Source of the DNA: Streptacidiphilus jeojiense
GTDB lineage: Bacteria > Actinomycetota > Actinomycetes > Streptomycetales > Streptomycetaceae
DNA: 64,000 nucleotides
Direction: 5' to 3'
Assembly (NCBI RefSeq): GCF_000719095.1
Contig: NZ_JOEH01000010.1
Coordinates: forward strand, 62,001 to 126,000
A program made the position numbers and the translations under genes. Positions 60,759-64,000 of this stretch are shown one piece after another (position 1 is the stretch's first letter; every line of letters begins with the position of its first letter). The notes under the pieces were generated by a model, which did not search any database, had not been told where the DNA came from, and saw nothing but the letters and a program-made list of their open reading frames with translations.

Positions 60759-61212
60759 GTGGACTCCTGCGGGTCGGAGGGATGGCCTTGATCTGCGGTG
60801 ACGGTGCACCAGACCTCCACTCTGCCAGGACGTACCGCCATAAATTGGGGACGAAGGTCGCAGACCGAAGGACCAAAGCCCTATTTGACTGAACGTCATA
60901 AAGATATTGAGTGGACGCTGCTGCCGGGCGCCCGCCCCAGAACTGCTCGGCGTCCACCACGCGGCCAGCTGGACCGCCGTCGTCATCGCCTATCTGGATG
61001 TTGCGCAGCGCCGAAAATGCCGACGAAGTGGGAGCTCACGGCGCCGACGGTGATGCCGGTGGATCGGACAGCATCGTCGGCAAGGTGTCGGTCTACGTCG
61101 GCAACGTGCCGCACTGATGGGTACCCTCAGCGCGCTGGCGGGCCGAGGCAGGCCCGTGCCGACTCTGATTCCGGCGTTTGGGCGGGCGGGAGCCCGGAAC
61201 GGCGGTCGTGAA
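60759..61212. other. Gene-poor interval upstream of GT2
   Basis: About 450 bp. The AT-rich segment 60835-60910 contains TGAC-TGAAC-GTCA (60886-60898), an imperfect palindrome, and TATTGAG, suitable for the GT2 promoter and an operator. A fragment on the plus strand (NADEVGAHGADGDAGGSDSI, then KVSVYVGNVPH, stop at 61115-61117) reads like the end of an unknown gene. Confidence 0.4.
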
Positions 61213-61789
61213 TCAACAGGCGGGGTTGGCTGCCAGCAGCCAGCCGCGGGTCAGGACGGCGATCTGCGACCACAGGTCCGCGCCGCGGACGTGGAACCGC
61301 ATCGCGGCGACGACGGCGACCAGGGCCTCGACGGCGTGGGCCAGCTCGTCAACCCAGTACCCGGGCGGGCAGCGCCTCCGTGGCCGAGGCAACGACGTGG
61401 ATGCTGAGGGCGCGCAGCTCCTGGGCGCGGCACCGGGCCAGGCGGACCCAGCCGCGCACGGTTTCCGGCGGCGCTCCGAACTCGGCCGCGATCTGCCGGC
61501 GGCCCTGCCCGCGCGCCGCTGCTACCAGGGCGTGGTGGCCAACGAAGCGGACCGTGTAGACCCGGTGGGGCAGCAGCAAGGCCGCAAACACGACGTGCGT
61601 GGCCTTGCAGGCGGTGCACCGTGCACGGTCCGGACGGACCGTCAGGATACCCTCGCCGACGTCGCGCACGGTCCGGGGCCTTGCCCGGCCCCACGGCCGC
61701 AGCGCACCAACGCAGTCCGGGCAGCTCAGCGCCCGGCGAGCCAATGCCACACGGGCCGCCGCCGCGTCCAAGACCTCGAACATCGCCAC
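61213..61789 (-). pseudogene. DUF6431-like, transposase-type HTH gene, frameshifted
   Basis: The first part, from ATG 61787-61789, is FEVLDAAAARVALARRALSC, with Cys pairs CPDC and CTAC (zinc ribbon), then an HTH (AAEFGAPPETVRGWVRLARC). This is the DUF6431-like protein common near streptomycete insertion sequences. At 61349 it stops as PARVLG, but another frame continues VDELAHAVEALVAVVAAMRF and ends WLLAANPAC at 61213-61215. A single shift near 61352 joins them. It probably belonged to a mobile unit. Confidence 0.65.
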
Positions 61790-62016
61790 CCATCCCGTCA
61801 GGGTCCGGCCTGGCCGTCACTCCCGGAAAGGGGAGCCGGTGCTGCACCCTGACCCGCCACGATCCGCCGGCGTAAGCCGGTCGGCCCGATCGCGGCGACT
61901 GACACCGACCCGGGCCCCAGCGCCCGAAGCGGCCGGATCACCGCAGGCCAACTCCACGCGGCCCGTACGTCGGCGATGTGCCGCCGCCGATGAACCCCGA
62001 AGGGGAGATACGCGCC

Positions 62017-62544
62017 CTAGGAGGCCGCGGCGACACCGTGGGCGAAGGCGAGCCACAGCAGCATCGCCAGGTCCACTCCCGCGATGCCCACGCACGCCAG
62101 GACGCATCCCGCGCTCGCCGCCCCACGGCGCGCGACCCGCGCCCCGGGCCGCACCACCCACCACGTCGCGACCAGCGGCAGCACCAACCCGACCACACCG
62201 GCCAGGACATGCGCACCCACCACCGCGCCGTGCGCCCGCGACAAGTGCAGCCCAGCCAGCGCGGTGGCCAGGCACGCGACCAGCAACGCCGTCACGGGCA
62301 GACCCAACCCACGCGACCATGGCGCCCCCGCGCCACCGGGCACCGCCGCCGCCACGGGCACGGGACCATCGACCGGGACCTGCGCAATGGGCGGCACACC
62401 GACATCCACTGGCGGCACTGAAGCGCAGGACCGCGGCTGCGCGGATCCGGTTCCGGGAGCCGGGTCAACCCCCTCGGGCCCGGCGGACCGCGGGGAAGAG
62501 CGCGGGCGCGAACCGCGGCGGCCGCGCGTGGACGGCTTGGCCAT
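62017..62544 (-). CDS. Hypothetical four-TM membrane protein
   Basis: The 175-residue protein has a 70-residue polar N-terminus, basic at first (KPSTRGRRGSRPRSSPRS) and Pro/Val-rich later (VDVGVPPIAQVPVDGPVPVA). Hydrophobic helices follow: GLPVTALLVACLATALAGLH, VVGAHVLAGVVGLVLPLVAT, and AASAGCVLACVGIAGVDLAM-LLWLAF. AGGAG is well placed before ATG 62542-62544. The family is not recognised. Codon bias is normal, so it is taken as real. Confidence 0.5.
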   Translation of the reverse strand: MAKPSTRGRRGSRPRSSPRSAGPEGVDPAPGTGSAQPRSCASVPPVDVGVPPIAQVPVDGPVPVAAAVPGGAGAPWSRGLGLPVTALLVACLATALAGLHLSRAHGAVVGAHVLAGVVGLVLPLVATWWVVRPGARVARRGAASAGCVLACVGIAGVDLAMLLWLAFAHGVAAAS

Positions 62545-62609
62545 TGACGACTCCTGAGTGAGCGGCGCGTCTGCGGGACGCGGTGGAAGGGGGACTGCGG
62601 GGCCGCAGC

Positions 62610-62831
62610 TCAGCGCACTTCGGCCAGCACCAGTCGGTACGCGCGCAGGCAGGGCGCGCATTGACGCTCGGTGAACACCTCGAACTCCTCCTGCGGCAGC
62701 ACATCGGGGGCGGCCGCGACGTCCAGCCCGCACAGCATCCGCGAGTCCTTCGCCGCCGCGATGTGCCACACAAGGGCCCTGGTCCCCACGTCGCCCGCAT
62801 CCACTGCGAGTTCCGGACGCATCTCGTGCAC
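62610..62831 (-). CDS. Small hypothetical protein with Cys pair
   Basis: A 73-residue protein with start MHEMRPELAVDAGDVGTRAL and end QCAPCLRAYRLVLAEVR. The CAPC pair, a third Cys (MLCGLD) and VWHIAAAKDSRM resemble small streptomycete proteins that bind one zinc through His-Cys3. No function is known. GAGGAGAA lies ahead of the start. It is 58 bp from the GlsB-like gene upstream on the same strand. Confidence 0.5.
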   Translation of the reverse strand: MHEMRPELAVDAGDVGTRALVWHIAAAKDSRMLCGLDVAAAPDVLPQEEFEVFTERQCAPCLRAYRLVLAEVR

Positions 62832-62888
62832 GTTGTTCTCCTCAAGTCGCGCGATCGCGAAAGTACGCCCGGGCGGGTGACCGCGCTC

Positions 62889-63191
62889 CTAGACGCGGGT
62901 GTCCTGCCCGGGCGAAGAGTCTCCTCGGGCACGCACCACGCGCTCCCACAGCGGAGCGCCAACAGCGACCAGAGCAACGGCAAAGCCGACCTGCAGCGCA
63001 TGGCGGATCCAGTCGATTCCGGAGGTGTGCGCCACCCCGATCCAGCTGGCCACCGCATTGCCCAGCAACGCCCCACCGATCCCCAGCAGCACGGTCAACC
63101 ACAACGGAATGGACTGCTTCCCCGGCAGGATCAGTTTGGCGAGGACGCCAAGGACAAGTCCGACAACAACGATCCAGATGATCTGAAACAC
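62889..63191 (-). CDS. GlsB/YeaQ/YmgE-family membrane protein
   Basis: About 100 residues with the family signature: VFQIIWIVVVGLVLGVLAKL, ILPGKQSIPLWLTVLLGIGG, ALLGNAVASWIG and a last helix ALQVGFAVALVAVGAPLWER. The PG-x-Q and GxxGxxLG pieces are the hallmark. Such small three-helix proteins are linked to general stress. GTG 63189-63191 with GGAG ahead fits the family start; the frame extends upstream through other residues. No regulator is adjacent. Confidence 0.82.
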   Translation of the reverse strand: MFQIIWIVVVGLVLGVLAKLILPGKQSIPLWLTVLLGIGGALLGNAVASWIGVAHTSGIDWIRHALQVGFAVALVAVGAPLWERVVRARGDSSPGQDTRV

Positions 63192-63570
63192 GACCACTCC
63201 ACGGGTCAGCGGAACGGGCGCGATCCATATCGCCGATCGCGCGCTCCCACCCATCATCAAACCCACAGCGAATCGGCGCATGTCGGCAGATGCCGCCGCA
63301 ATGCACTGCCCCAGCAATCGAACCGGGCCCACCCAGACCGCACCTGTCAGGGATACGGCCGAATAGGACCCGGCACCTCCAATTTATCCCGTTCCGGACC
63401 ACCGGGTTCGCCAGGACACCCGCAACGGCCGCTCCTCAACCAGAAGTCACGCGATCGGGTCCGTCCCTGCACTCCACCGTTCATGACCCCACGGCCATCC
63501 CAACCACACGCCGACAGCCCAGCACTGGATCATGATCAATATGTCAGAGCGGCTCCCAGATAGACGGGAC
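63192..63570. other. Gene-free interval
   Basis: Between the GlsB-like start and the Uma2 stop, about 380 bp show no gene of recognisable type. AATTTATCCCG near 63380 is its most AT-rich word and lies near where a promoter would be expected. Confidence 0.35.
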
Positions 63571-64000
63571 TCAACGGATCCTCTTGAAGTCGGTACGCAC
63601 CGTCACGGCGACCCCGGCGAGGGTGAAGCCGACCTCCTCGCCGAAGCGGTAGGGCACCGCCGAGGTGTACTCGTCCCCCTTCGGCTCCCGGTACAGAACA
63701 CACTCCCCGGTCAGCACGTCCACGATGAGGTACACCGCGATACCGCGCGCCGCGTACTGGTTGAGCTTGCGCCCGTAGTCCTGACCGACCGTGGAACGCG
63801 ACACGCTCTCGGCAACGAAGTGCACATGCTCCTGACCGACGAAAGCGTCCCCCGGACCCAGCACCCCCGCGTCCACCACCAACACGTCCGGCTCAGGCGT
63901 GTAGCCGTCCAGCTCCGGCAGCACCCCCTTGTCCCGCGTCACGTGCAGCCCCGCCTCACCGGCGAGCTGCTCCGCCAGCTGCAGCCGGATCGAGTCGTCC
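63571..64000 (-). CDS. Uma2-family PD-(D/E)XK nuclease-like protein (5' end outside window)
   Basis: The 142 visible C-terminal residues belong to the Uma2 (DUF820) family. The nuclease core is seen as TPEPDVLVVDAG, then FVAESVSRSTVGQDYGRKLN and QYAARGIAVYLIVDVLTGEC, with Asp, Glu and the Lys of the KxxxY helix. The tail is EVGFTLAGVAVTVRTDFKRI. Uma2 genes are numerous in streptomycetes and cyanobacteria, and the function is unproven; DNA cleavage is inferred from the fold. The reading frame runs off the right edge of the window. Confidence 0.85.
   Translation of the reverse strand, partial: DDSIRLQLAEQLAGEAGLHVTRDKGVLPELDGYTPEPDVLVVDAGVLGPGDAFVGQEHVHFVAESVSRSTVGQDYGRKLNQYAARGIAVYLIVDVLTGECVLYREPKGDEYTSAVPYRFGEEVGFTLAGVAVTVRTDFKRIR

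Noticed and set aside
59442..60791. 449-residue plus frame opposite the GT2
   Set aside because: Shadow of the glycosyltransferase, whose DxD, TED and QxxRW motifs are all on the minus strand.
34000..64000. CRISPR array or phage-defence island
   Set aside because: No regularly spaced repeats and no Cas, restriction-methylation, retron, CBASS or Gabija-type genes are visible; the Uma2 nuclease alone does not make a defence system.

Overview
The window is high-GC actinobacterial DNA with strong third-codon-position G/C bias, GTG starts and Streptomyces-type RNA elements. Gene content and order on the left match a conserved block of the Streptomycetaceae core chromosome (Streptomyces, Kitasatospora or Streptacidiphilus): bkdR and bkdABC, then tRNA-Leu(CAG), fhaA-fhaB-pstP-ftsW-pbpA-pknB, two class E sortases, a pabA/trpG-type glutamine amidotransferase, crgA, a rhomboid protease, a cyclophilin and a DUF5324-like protein. 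The genus is inferred from synteny and cannot be fixed from the sequence alone.

Positions 1-33.9 kb are intact core. First come a MarR/MFS pair and a divergent TetR gene, then BkdR with the branched-chain 2-oxoacid dehydrogenase operon (E1alpha, E1beta, E2), which supplies branched acyl-CoA starters for fatty acids and polyketides. Next are a GNAT acetyltransferase, a rhodanese, a J-domain-like protein and a large PAS-GAF-SpoIIE-ATPase signalling protein. A MarR-MMPL pair with a perfect operator palindrome, a DHA2 exporter with a 4-OT-like tautomerase, and a zinc-ribbon protein follow. From 18 to 26.3 kb lies the growth-control operon: the FHA proteins, the phosphatase PstP, the SEDS glycosyltransferase, its partner class B PBP and the PASTA kinase PknB, which together set polar and septal peptidoglycan synthesis by Ser/Thr phosphorylation. 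The sortases (26.9-28.8 kb), CrgA and a cluster of four DnaA boxes (31.1-31.3 kb) follow. The box cluster is probably the counterpart of the H69 DnaA-box cluster known from S. coelicolor.

At 33.96 kb a 23-bp copy of the 3' end of a tRNA-Ala gene marks the edge of an accessory region that fills the rest of the window. It opens with wreckage of a tyrosine integrase and an IS982-like element. After that come a small crystallin-like protein, an SDR-KASIII pair, several hypotheticals, and a stand-alone, eukaryotic-type AICAR transformylase preceded by a ZTP riboswitch. Next are a bacilliredoxin homologue with no cysteine, a YeiH-CtaG-NTF2 unit beside a MarR-ClC unit, a secreted hydrophobic-core protein, a sortase substrate (LASTG), a DUF4436 gene, a fold-type-I basic amino-acid decarboxylase, a PAS-GAF-SpoIIE phosphatase, a processive GT2 glycosyltransferase with a tiny LATTG protein, a GlsB/YeaQ-type protein and, at the right edge, a Uma2 nuclease.

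A striking feature of the accessory half is that at least six genes are broken by single-base indels or a stop (YeiH, DUF4436, a GAF-ANTAR regulator, a transposase-like HTH gene, and two unidentified genes), while no frameshift is visible in the core half. This points to ongoing decay of the island, or less likely to homopolymer sequencing error. The strongest candidates for new biology are the riboswitch-controlled eukaryotic-type AICAR transformylase, the cysteine-less bacilliredoxin beside the YeiH/CtaG/ClC cluster, and the GT2 plus LATTG microprotein unit.
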